Below, in pieces: positions 44,040 to 51,575 of a stretch of 64,000 nt of DNA. Position numbers and translations under genes: made by a program. Source of the stretch: CAZEKB01 sp964512225 (lineage in GTDB: Bacteria > Myxococcota_A > UBA796 > UBA9615); contig CAZEKB010000005.1 in assembly GCA_964512225.1 (NCBI GenBank), forward strand, positions 52,594 through 116,593, in the 5' to 3' direction. The notes under the pieces were generated by a model that saw nothing but the letters and a program-made list of their open reading frames with translations, made no database searches and had not been told where the DNA came from. Each line of letters begins with the position of its first letter. Positions within the stretch are counted from its first letter, which is position 1.

Positions 44040-45392
44040 TTACCTCACGCGACGATCCAGCGTCGTCGTGCGACTGGAGCGCACGCGCACGACCACCTCG
44101 ATGGTGCGCGCGGAGTCGCCCACGTAGCCGGTCGAACGAAGCTGGAAGTAGTTGGAGTTGGTGCGAACCATCGAGCGCAGGGTGCCGTCGGCGCCGGGCG
44201 CGAGCGGGATGCGCGGGATGACCGTGGTGGGCATCCCCGGGAACGGGAGGGGCGGGGAGTCGTTGATGATCTTGTTCAGGAACTGCCGGGAGTTCCCGAA
44301 CGGGGTGAACGTGCGCTCCAGCATCAGGTAGGACACCTTCTGCTGGATGAGCTCGTTGGGGACGAGCGGGTCGGCGTTGGCGCGGATGATGGCGAAGATG
44401 ATGTTCGCGGGGGCGGTGTTGACGTTGATCTTCATGTCGCGCGCGTGCACGGACACGTTGTGGCCGAACGTCGCCCACACCTCGTCGGTGACCCCCGCGA
44501 CCATGCGGATCTCGTCGGTGGTGTCGAAGGGTCGGTTCTTCGCCTTGTAGCGGGGCTCGAAGTCGTCGTAGAGGGCGTCCTCGTCGCCGCCGAAGACCCC
44601 GCTGCGCTGCGAGTCGGCGTCGATGTAGTCCTTGATGTTCCCGATCAGCTCCCAGCGGTCGATCTTGAGCCGGTCCTCGAAGAGCGGGTCGTACCTCTCG
44701 GACGCCATGAGCCCGTAGAGCATCGTCGCGATCGGCTGCTGCTCCAGCGGCATCAGCTGCTGGGTGGGGTTCCGCGTGCTCGCGAAGTGGTTGACGTTGA
44801 TCTTGCTCTGGACGTCGCTGCACTCGACCTTGAAGTCGCCCTCGAAGTCGAGGAGCTTGCGGCGGAGGCCCTGCTGCCCGTCGTCGTCGAGCTCGGGCTT
44901 GCCCCGGACGATGCCGGTCGTGCCGCCGTCGGACGGCGACGCCTCTTCACCGGGCGCGCCGTCGCTGCGCGCGCCGTCCATGAGCTCCTCGAGCCCCTCC
45001 TCCTCCTGGTCGGACGTGAGGCCGTCGGACCCCTGCAGGAAGCGCAGCATCGCCGTGTCGAAGAAGGGGATCGACTGGCAGACCATCGCCGCGCCGTCGA
45101 GCTGCAGGCCCGGGATCATGCTCGTCAGCTGCTGGATCAGCGGGTTGTTGGCGGCCTGGCGCCCGAACAGCAGCAGCAGCGAGTAGATGCGGATCCCCGA
45201 CTCCGCGAGCATCGTGGCCTTGGCGTCCTCTTCGGCGTGGGCGGCGGACAGGATGCGGACGCGGGCGCCGTAGTTGAACTCCGCCACGAACGCCGTGAGC
45301 AGCACCACCATGATGAGGGCCATCAGCAGGGCGACGCCTCGTTCCCGGAGGGAGAGGTGCGCGGGCGCGCGGCGGCGGAGGTGCATCCTCAT
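44040..45392 (-). CDS. gspK: Type II secretion minor pseudopilin GspK
   Basis: The 450-residue product has a prepilin-like N-terminus (RGVALLMALIMVVLLTAFVAEF) without the Glu5 of other pseudopilins, as is normal for GspK. A large domain follows with SKINVNHFAST, DYIDADSQRSG and MKINVNTAP, the signature of the two SAM-like GspK domains that cap the pseudopilus. About 100 residues around 85-165 form an acidic insert. The ATG start overlaps gspJ (ATGA). Confidence 0.9.
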   Translation of the reverse strand: MRMHLRRRAPAHLSLRERGVALLMALIMVVLLTAFVAEFNYGARVRILSAAHAEEDAKATMLAESGIRIYSLLLLFGRQAANNPLIQQLTSMIPGLQLDGAAMVCQSIPFFDTAMLRFLQGSDGLTSDQEEEGLEELMDGARSDGAPGEEASPSDGGTTGIVRGKPELDDDGQQGLRRKLLDFEGDFKVECSDVQSKINVNHFASTRNPTQQLMPLEQQPIATMLYGLMASERYDPLFEDRLKIDRWELIGNIKDYIDADSQRSGVFGGDEDALYDDFEPRYKAKNRPFDTTDEIRMVAGVTDEVWATFGHNVSVHARDMKINVNTAPANIIFAIIRANADPLVPNELIQQKVSYLMLERTFTPFGNSRQFLNKIINDSPPLPFPGMPTTVIPRIPLAPGADGTLRSMVRTNSNYFQLRSTGYVGDSARTIEVVVRVRSSRTTTLDRRVR

Positions 45393-46042
45393 GGCGTGGC
45401 CGCGTAGACGAGGGTGCGGGTGAGGAAGGACTGGGACCGGCCCTCGGCGTCCTCCAGCTCCAGGCGGATCTCCACGGCGCGGGGCAGCCGGTTGACGTGC
45501 TCCGCCGACTCGCTGTCCCACTCTTCGACCCACTCCTCCTTCTTCTCGTCGTAGTAGCGGAGCTCGAGCTCGCGGACGTTGTGGGCCATCGCCAGGACGG
45601 TGCCGCCTCGCTCGGGTTCGTCGTCGATGATCGGCGCCTCGCGGTGCAGGAGGGTGCGGAAGACCCCGCCCTCGCGGTCCGACTCGGACGTGTAGTGCAG
45701 CTCCGCGAGGTCGCACTCCTTGGCGTCCGCGTACCGCTTCTCGTGCGACTTGGCGATGAAGTACACCTCGTCGATCGGGTCGGCGTCTTCGGCCTTGAAG
45801 ACGGTGCGCCAGTCCTCGGTCTGGTTCTCGGAGAGGTACGCCTGCGAGAGCTCGCTGCGCATGATCTCCATGGCGTTGCGGCCCATCTGGGACAGGGCCG
45901 CGCGGGCGGACGACTCCTCCTGGACCTCGAGCGAGTTGCGCAGGATCAGGTACACGGACGACGTCATCGTCGCGAGGATCGCGATGGAGATGATCACCTC
46001 GATCAAGGTGAACCCGGAAGCAGGATGCCTAGGGCGTCGCAT
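45389..46042 (-). CDS. gspJ: Type II secretion minor pseudopilin GspJ
   Basis: The 217-residue product has prepilin-peptidase site SG-FTLIEVIISIAILATM and a C-terminal beta domain with ELELRYYDEKKEEWVEEWDS and RAVEIRLELEDAEG, as in GspJ. It would form the tip complex with GspI and GspK. Its start overlaps the 3' end of gspI by 14 bp. Confidence 0.88.
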   Translation of the reverse strand: MRRPRHPASGFTLIEVIISIAILATMTSSVYLILRNSLEVQEESSARAALSQMGRNAMEIMRSELSQAYLSENQTEDWRTVFKAEDADPIDEVYFIAKSHEKRYADAKECDLAELHYTSESDREGGVFRTLLHREAPIIDDEPERGGTVLAMAHNVRELELRYYDEKKEEWVEEWDSESAEHVNRLPRAVEIRLELEDAEGRSQSFLTRTLVYAATP

Positions 46043-46751
46043 CGTCGTCGTCGTCGTCGCCGCCGGCCGTGATCTGACCGGTGGGGTTGGTGAGGTGGGT
46101 GATGAACTCGAGGCACTCCTCGTTGTCGTCGTCGAAGGGCTCGTCCACGCGGGTCTTCCAGCAGACGCGGACGCGCGCCTCGCGCAGGTAGTTGCCGAGC
46201 ATCTCGCTCATGAAGCTGAAGTCGACGCCCAGGCTCGACAACGCCTCGGCCTGCCCCGCCCCCGACGCCGCGCCGCCTCCGAGCCCGCCTCCCAGGCCCG
46301 CCCCCGGCTGGTCGTCGTCGTCGTCGCCGCCCAGCATGTTCATGAGGTTGCCGAGGTTCGGCATGTCCAGGTCGACCTTCTCGACCTCGTACTCCCAGCG
46401 GTAGTCGTCGAACTGATCGTCGTACAGGTCCTCGGAGAAGTCCCCCGTCTCCTTCACCCCGAGCTCGCCGAAGCCCTCCTTCTCCATGAACAGCTCGAGG
46501 TCCGTCATCAGCTGACGCGCGAGCATCGTCGCGACGCCGAGCCGAGACGCGTCCTCCTGCATGTTCACGGCCGCCGTCTGCGCCTGCACGAGGATGACCG
46601 CCGACGTGGCCAGGAGGAGGAGGGCGATCATGCACTCGAGGAGCGTGAAGCCACCTCGAGAATCTCGACCCCCTCGCCGCCTGTTCTTCGTCTCGAAGGG
46701 GGCGCGCGTCGACCACGCTGCGGACTCCGATCGCCTCGTAGAAGAGAACAT
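46029..46751 (-). CDS. gspI: Type II secretion minor pseudopilin GspI
   Basis: The 240-residue product has a 33-residue charged leader before the peptidase site RGG-FTLLECMIALLLLATSAVIL. The family core continues to VDLDMPNLGNLM and resumes after an insert containing five Asp and a Gly-rich stretch (GAGLGGGLGGGAASG). The conserved C-terminal segment is ARVRVCWKTRVDE, and the protein ends GGDDDDDDATP. The usual GspI is about 125 residues, so the insert and tail nearly double it. ATG 46751 is chosen. It is 2 bp after the gspH stop. Confidence 0.85.
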   Translation of the reverse strand: MFSSTRRSESAAWSTRAPFETKNRRRGGRDSRGGFTLLECMIALLLLATSAVILVQAQTAAVNMQEDASRLGVATMLARQLMTDLELFMEKEGFGELGVKETGDFSEDLYDDQFDDYRWEYEVEKVDLDMPNLGNLMNMLGGDDDDDQPGAGLGGGLGGGAASGAGQAEALSSLGVDFSFMSEMLGNYLREARVRVCWKTRVDEPFDDDNEECLEFITHLTNPTGQITAGGDDDDDDATP

Positions 46752-46753
46752 GA

Positions 46754-47581
46754 CTAGTCGTCCTCCCGGTCGGAGGTGTCGGGCGGATCGACGTAGTCCT
46801 GGACGACCTTCACGCGGCCCATCAGCGGCTCGACGACGAGGGAGGTGATGTCCTCGCCGTCTTCGTCCGTCAGGTAGACGACCGTGTCCTCCATGTAGCC
46901 GCCGGGGAAGACGTGCGTGTGGGCCGTCGTCCACTTCTGCTCCTCGGGGTCCTCCTCCAGCATCGCCTCGAGCTCCATCTGGCCCAGGGGCTGGACGGGG
47001 TCCTCGTACTGGGGGGTCCACACGCCCCAGAAGTGCACGCCGCGGGGGAGCTCGCGCTTCCTGAAGATGCCGTCCTCCACCAGGACGAACTCGTTGGGCC
47101 GGTACTCGGAGCCCGTCGACCCGTCCGCCCCGCCGCTGGGGCCGCCGCCGCCCATGAAGCCCGCGAGGAGGCTGCCGATGCCCGCACCGAGGCCGCCGAG
47201 GAGGCCGTCATCCGGGGTGTCGTACTTCGCCTTCTCCGCGGCGCGCTCGTCCGACTCGGCCTTCTCGGCCATGAACTCCTCGAACGCCTCGGCGTGGGTG
47301 CGGTCCCGGAAGATCACCGCGCTGTCCGACGCCTCCACCCAGTACATGCGGGCGTCGAGGTCGTAGGTCACCCGCATCGGCTGGTTGCGCACGACCGCCT
47401 CCTCGTAGACCGCCCGCAGCGTCGCCGCCAGCTCCTGGCTCGCCTGCCGCTTGTCCGCCCCCAGCACCGTCCGCAGCGACGGCGCCGCCACCGCGATCAT
47501 CAGCGCCATCAACGCGAGGACGACGATGATCTCGATGAGCGTGACGCCGGCCTGGGCGCGCGCATGGGAGCGGACGGTCAC
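46754..47581 (-). CDS. gspH: Type II secretion minor pseudopilin GspH
   Basis: The 275-residue product has prepilin site AG-VTLIEIIVVLALMALM and a GspH/FimT-like domain (RAVYEEAVVRNQPMRVTYDLDARMYWVEA; LPRGVHFWGV; GYMEDTVVYLTDEDGE). An insert at about 110-150 contains a Gly-rich stretch (GGLGAGIGSLLAGFMGGGG). It is longer than the usual 170 residues. GTG 47581; the gene lies 5 bp after the second gspG-like gene. Confidence 0.85.
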   Translation of the reverse strand: MTVRSHARAQAGVTLIEIIVVLALMALMIAVAAPSLRTVLGADKRQASQELAATLRAVYEEAVVRNQPMRVTYDLDARMYWVEASDSAVIFRDRTHAEAFEEFMAEKAESDERAAEKAKYDTPDDGLLGGLGAGIGSLLAGFMGGGGPSGGADGSTGSEYRPNEFVLVEDGIFRKRELPRGVHFWGVWTPQYEDPVQPLGQMELEAMLEEDPEEQKWTTAHTHVFPGGYMEDTVVYLTDEDGEDITSLVVEPLMGRVKVVQDYVDPPDTSDREDD

Positions 47582-47586
47582 GAGGC

Positions 47587-48024
47587 TCAGCCGTCCTCCG
47601 TGGTGATGTCGGCGTCCGGGCCGTCGCCGCCGAGCTCACCGTCGGGCCCGAGGCTGGTCAGCTCGAAGCTCCGCCCCTCGACCGAGTACTGGATGGGCGT
47701 GCCCCACGGGTCCGACAGGAGGTTGCTCTTCGCGAACGGCGGGGGCACCGCGCCCGACTTCTTGGGCGGCGGGTTCACGAGCGCGTCGAGCCCCTCGGCC
47801 TCCGTGGGGAAGCGCCGATACTCCGTCCTGAACGCCAGGAGCGCGGTCGAGACGGTGCCGAGCTGCAGCTCCGCGGCCTTGATCTCGCCGCGGATGCCGT
47901 TGTTCACGACGCTCGGCGCCACGACCAGCATCACGATCGACAGCAGCGACAGGACGATCAGGATCTCGAGCAGCGTGACGCCCCGTTCCGAGCGGGGAGC
48001 GCCGAGGGAGGGGCGCCGCCGCAT
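47587..48024 (-). CDS. Second GspG-type pseudopilin
   Basis: The 145-residue product has prepilin site RG-VTLLEILIVLSLLSIV and a GspG-like C-terminal part: EYRRFPTEAEGLDALVNPPPKKSG, LLSDPWGTPIQYSVEG, FELTSLGPDGELGGDGPDADI. The last segment is the calcium-binding loop of major pseudopilins, here nearly canonical (SLGPDGELGG.GPDADI). It stands 1 bp after gspG and looks like a paralogue rather than GspH. Having two gspG-type genes in one operon is uncommon; the two may form mixed or alternative pseudopili. Confidence 0.85.
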   Translation of the reverse strand: MRRRPSLGAPRSERGVTLLEILIVLSLLSIVMLVVAPSVVNNGIRGEIKAAELQLGTVSTALLAFRTEYRRFPTEAEGLDALVNPPPKKSGAVPPPFAKSNLLSDPWGTPIQYSVEGRSFELTSLGPDGELGGDGPDADITTEDG

Positions 48025-48025
48025 C

Positions 48026-48493
48026 TCAGCCTTCCCAGTTGCTGATGTCCTGGGCCGTCGCCGTGCCGCCCGGCGCCGCGTCGCTGCCCGTGGAGATGAT
48101 CTCGTAGTCCTTGTTGCCCGACGTTGCGGGCGAGTAGTACTGCAGCGGCTGGCCCCAGGCGTCCGTCAGGAGCTTCTCGTTGTCCAGGAACGCGCCGGGG
48201 GTGCGGCCGGACTTGAGCGGCGGCGGGTTCACCAGCGCGTTCAGCCCCTCGGACGTGCTCGGGTACCGGTGGTACTTCACCTTGAAGTTGAGCAGCGCCG
48301 TCTCGATGTTCTTCATCTGCAGCAGCGTGGCGTCGACCTTGCCCTCTTCGAGCCGGCCCATGACGTTGACCGCGAGCACGGTCATGACGACGCCGAGCAG
48401 GGTGAGCACGACCATGATCTCGATGAGGGTCATGCCCTTCATGCCCGAGGCGGACCAGCGCCTGAGAAGCTTGCGGTTTCGGGTGAGAGTCAT
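48026..48493 (-). CDS. gspG: Type II secretion major pseudopilin GspG
   Basis: The 155-residue product has prepilin site KG-MTLIEIMVVLTLLGVV with Glu5 and a GspG body: YHRYPSTSEGLNALVNPPPLKSG, LLTDAWGQPLQYYSPATSGNKDYEIISTGSDAAPGGTATAQDI. The C-terminal Asp-containing loop binds calcium in the family. The ATG has a good GGAGGA site 7 nt upstream, in the 70-bp gap after gspF, which suits a protein needed in large amounts. Confidence 0.92.
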   Translation of the reverse strand: MTLTRNRKLLRRWSASGMKGMTLIEIMVVLTLLGVVMTVLAVNVMGRLEEGKVDATLLQMKNIETALLNFKVKYHRYPSTSEGLNALVNPPPLKSGRTPGAFLDNEKLLTDAWGQPLQYYSPATSGNKDYEIISTGSDAAPGGTATAQDISNWEG

Positions 48494-48563
48494 CGGATGT
48501 TCCTCCGGGTTGGGGTCTCGTAGGTGTCGCCGGCTTGACGATGCGCGTCCTGCAATTCGACGG

Positions 48564-49829
48564 TCATCGGGCCAGCGAATTCATGTTCAGCATGGGGAGG
48601 AGGATCGCGAGCGCGATTACGAACACGACCCCTCCCATGATCAGGATCATCAGGGGCTCGAGGAGCGAGCTGAGGGTCTCGAGGCGACGGTTGACTTGGC
48701 TCTCGTACGACGCGGAGACGCGCTCCAGCATCGGGGCCAGATCGCCCGTCCGCTCCCCCACCGCGATCATGTGGATGACCATCGGCGGGAAGCGGCCCGA
48801 CTCCTTGAGCGGGCGGTTGAGCGCGCGGCCCTCGCGGACCTGCTCCTGCGCCTTCTCCACCACGTCCTGCAGGATGACGTTGCCGAGCAGGTTGCGGACG
48901 ATGCCGAGCGCGCTGAGCAGCGGGACGCCCGAGTTCATCAGCGTCGCCAGCGTGCTCGCGAAGCGGCTGATCGCGACCATCGACATCATCCGGCCGAACA
49001 CCGGCACGCGGAGCAGCCAGTCGTCCACCCGGTGCCGCCCGGCGTCGCCCGCGTACCAGCGGCGGAACGCGTAGACGCCCGCCGCGACCAGCATCGCGAT
49101 GAGCCACCAGTACGACTGCATGAAGTTGGAGATGCCCACGACGAAGCGCGTGATGAAGGGCAGGTCCGCGCCCATGTCGTCGAAGATCTTCGTGATCTTG
49201 GGCACCACGAACGTGAGCAGGAAGCCCACGACGCCCATGGCCACGAACATCATGATCACGGGGTAGGTCATGGCCGCGACGACCTTGCCGCGGAGCTCGA
49301 CCATCGACTCCGTGTAGTCCGCGAGGCGGTCGAGCACGGTCTCGAGCGCGCCCGCCTGCTCCCCCGCCTTGACCATGTTGGTGTAGAGGTTCGTGAAGAT
49401 CTTCGGGTACTCGGACAGCGCCTTGTGCAGCGTCGCGCCCTCGTTGACCTTCTCCTTCACCTCCCGCATGACCAGGCGGAGCTTCTCCTTCTCCACCTGC
49501 TCGCTGACCGCGCCGAGGGACTCCACCAGGGGGATGCCCGCGCCGATCAGCGCCGACAGCTGCCGCGTGGCGATGGCGACGTCCGAGACGCCGATGCGCT
49601 CGAAGTACTTGCTGAAGTCGACCTCGACGGACAGCCCGCCGCCCGACCTGTCGGTCGTCGTGCCCTTGCCCGCGGCGCGCAGGGCCCCCGCCTTGCCTTC
49701 GACGACGGACGTCGGGAACACCCCCTGCTTGCGCAGCTTGAGCCGGGCCGCCTTGGGAGAGTCCGCGTCGACGATCCCGACCGCGTTCTTCCCGGCCTTG
49801 TCCAGGCCCTTGTACTCGTAGACGGCCAC
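48564..49829 (-). CDS. gspF: Type II secretion inner-membrane platform protein GspF
   Basis: The 421-residue product has two T2SSF modules (ATRQLSALIGAGIPLVESLGAVS; ISRFASTLATLMNSGVPLLSALGIV) and three membrane segments (VAAMTYPVIMMFVAMGVVGFLL; WLIAMLVAAGVYAF; EPLMILIMGGVVFVIALAIL). It starts MAVYEYKGLD as usual. GTG 49829; 12 bp after gspE. Confidence 0.93.
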   Translation of the reverse strand: MAVYEYKGLDKAGKNAVGIVDADSPKAARLKLRKQGVFPTSVVEGKAGALRAAGKGTTTDRSGGGLSVEVDFSKYFERIGVSDVAIATRQLSALIGAGIPLVESLGAVSEQVEKEKLRLVMREVKEKVNEGATLHKALSEYPKIFTNLYTNMVKAGEQAGALETVLDRLADYTESMVELRGKVVAAMTYPVIMMFVAMGVVGFLLTFVVPKITKIFDDMGADLPFITRFVVGISNFMQSYWWLIAMLVAAGVYAFRRWYAGDAGRHRVDDWLLRVPVFGRMMSMVAISRFASTLATLMNSGVPLLSALGIVRNLLGNVILQDVVEKAQEQVREGRALNRPLKESGRFPPMVIHMIAVGERTGDLAPMLERVSASYESQVNRRLETLSSLLEPLMILIMGGVVFVIALAILLPMLNMNSLAR

Positions 49830-49841
49830 GACGAGCGGTTC

Positions 49842-51575
49842 CTAGGCGACCGACGCGTCTTCGAACGCGACCGTGTCGTCCTGGGTGATGCGCATGACCT
49901 CTTCGAGGGACGTCTCGCCCTGCAGCACCTTGCGCGCGCCGTCCATGCGCAGCGTGTGCATCCCCTCGTCGATCGCCGCGTTGCGGATCTCCGTCGACGA
50001 GAGGTTCTGGACCACGAGCGGACGCACCTTGTCCGTGATGGGCAGCAGCTCGTAGATGCCGGTCCGGCCCTTGTAGCCCGTGTGCAGGCACTCGGGGCAG
50101 CCCCGGTCGCGCGGCCGGTACAGCGGGCCGGTGAGGTCCGCGGGGTCGATGCCGACCTCCACGAGCTCCGACGGGTGCGGCGTGTAGACCTCTTTGCACG
50201 TGGAACACAGGCGCCGCAGCAGCCGCTGGGCCATCACCCCGACCAGCGAGGACGCGACCAGGAACGGCTCCACGCCCATGTCCGCGAGTCGGTTCACGGC
50301 CGTGGCCGCGTCGTTCGTATGCAGCGTGCTGAGCACGAGGTGACCGGTGAGCGACGCCTGGATGGCGATCTCGGCCGTCTCCAGGTCGCGGATCTCGCCC
50401 ACGAGGATCACGTCGGGGTCCTGGCGGAGGTAGGCGCGCAGGCCGGACGCGAAGGTCAGGTTGATCTTCGGGTTCACGGCCATCTGGCCGACGCCCTTCA
50501 TCTGGAACTCGACCGGGTCCTCGACGGTGAGGATGTTGATGTCCGGCTCGTTGATCTCGGAGATGGACGCGTACAGCGTCGTGGTCTTGCCGGAGCCGGT
50601 GGGGCCGGTCACGAGCAGGATGCCGTGCGGCTTGCGGATCAGGTCGCGCCAGTAGGCCAGCTTCGGGCCCGCGATCCCCACCTGATCGAGGGACAGGAGG
50701 CCCGCCGACCGGTCCTGCAGCCGGAGCACGATCCGCTCGCCGTGGGCCACGGGCACGGTGCTGACGCGGATGTCGACGTCGCGTCCGGCGACCTTGATGC
50801 GGATGCGGCCGTCCTGGGGCAGGCGCTTCTCGGCGATGTCGAGCTGCGCCATGACCTTCACGCGCGAGCTGATCGCCGACTGCAGCCGCTTGGGCACCTC
50901 CACCTTGTTGTAGAGCACGCCGTCGATGCGGAACCGGACCGCGTAGGTGCGCTCGAAGGGCTCGAAGTGGATGTCCGAGACGCGCTCCTTGAGCGCTTCG
51001 GTGAGGAGCGAGTTGACGAAGCGGATGATCGGGGCTTCGTCGTCGCTGTCGACGATGTCCTCGATCTCGGCGAACTCGCCGTCGCCGTGCTCGGACTCGT
51101 CCATCTCCTCGATGACCTGGCCCGCGGACCGCGCGAGGCGGTCGTAGATCCGGTTGATCGCCTCGAGCACCTGGGAGCCGCCCGCGATGTAGGCCCGCAT
51201 CGGCCGCTCGAACAGGACGCGCAGGTCGTCGATGGCCTCGGTGGCGAACGGGTCCTCCGCCGCCACCGCCACGGCCCCGTCTTCGTCCGCCCACAGGGGC
51301 ATGACCCGGTGGGTCTTGGCGAAGCCGATCGGCAGCTCGCGGTACAGGTCGAGATCGACGGAGTCGACGGGGATCGAGGCGAGGCTGGGGACGCCGGACT
51401 GCGCCGACAACGCGTCCACGACCGCCGACTCTTCGGCGAGCCCGAGCGCGATCAGCGCGGCCCCGACGCGGAGCTCGTGCTTCTCGCCGTACTCCATCGC
51501 CGCCTCGACGTTCTCCGGAGCCACGGCGCCCGCCGCGACCAGGATCTCGCCCAGCGTCTGCCTGCGGATCGGCAT
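49842..51575 (-). CDS. gspE: Type II secretion ATPase GspE
   Basis: The 577-residue product has an N1E/MshEN-like domain (LGEILVAAGAVAPENVEAAM), Walker A GPTGSGKTTTLYASI at about 320, Asp-box DINILTVEDPVEFQM, Walker B DPDVILVGEIRD, the His-box LVLSTLHTNDAATAVNRL and the tetracysteine zinc site CSTC...CPEC near the C-terminus. It powers pseudopilus assembly. The ATG overlaps the gspD stop (ATGA). Confidence 0.94.
   Translation of the reverse strand: MPIRRQTLGEILVAAGAVAPENVEAAMEYGEKHELRVGAALIALGLAEESAVVDALSAQSGVPSLASIPVDSVDLDLYRELPIGFAKTHRVMPLWADEDGAVAVAAEDPFATEAIDDLRVLFERPMRAYIAGGSQVLEAINRIYDRLARSAGQVIEEMDESEHGDGEFAEIEDIVDSDDEAPIIRFVNSLLTEALKERVSDIHFEPFERTYAVRFRIDGVLYNKVEVPKRLQSAISSRVKVMAQLDIAEKRLPQDGRIRIKVAGRDVDIRVSTVPVAHGERIVLRLQDRSAGLLSLDQVGIAGPKLAYWRDLIRKPHGILLVTGPTGSGKTTTLYASISEINEPDINILTVEDPVEFQMKGVGQMAVNPKINLTFASGLRAYLRQDPDVILVGEIRDLETAEIAIQASLTGHLVLSTLHTNDAATAVNRLADMGVEPFLVASSLVGVMAQRLLRRLCSTCKEVYTPHPSELVEVGIDPADLTGPLYRPRDRGCPECLHTGYKGRTGIYELLPITDKVRPLVVQNLSSTEIRNAAIDEGMHTLRMDGARKVLQGETSLEEVMRITQDDTVAFEDASVA

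Noticed and set aside
42915..45407. 830-codon plus-strand ORF opposite gspK and gspL
   Set aside because: It is a third-position GC artefact on the complementary strand of two well-supported gsp genes, with no recognisable domain.
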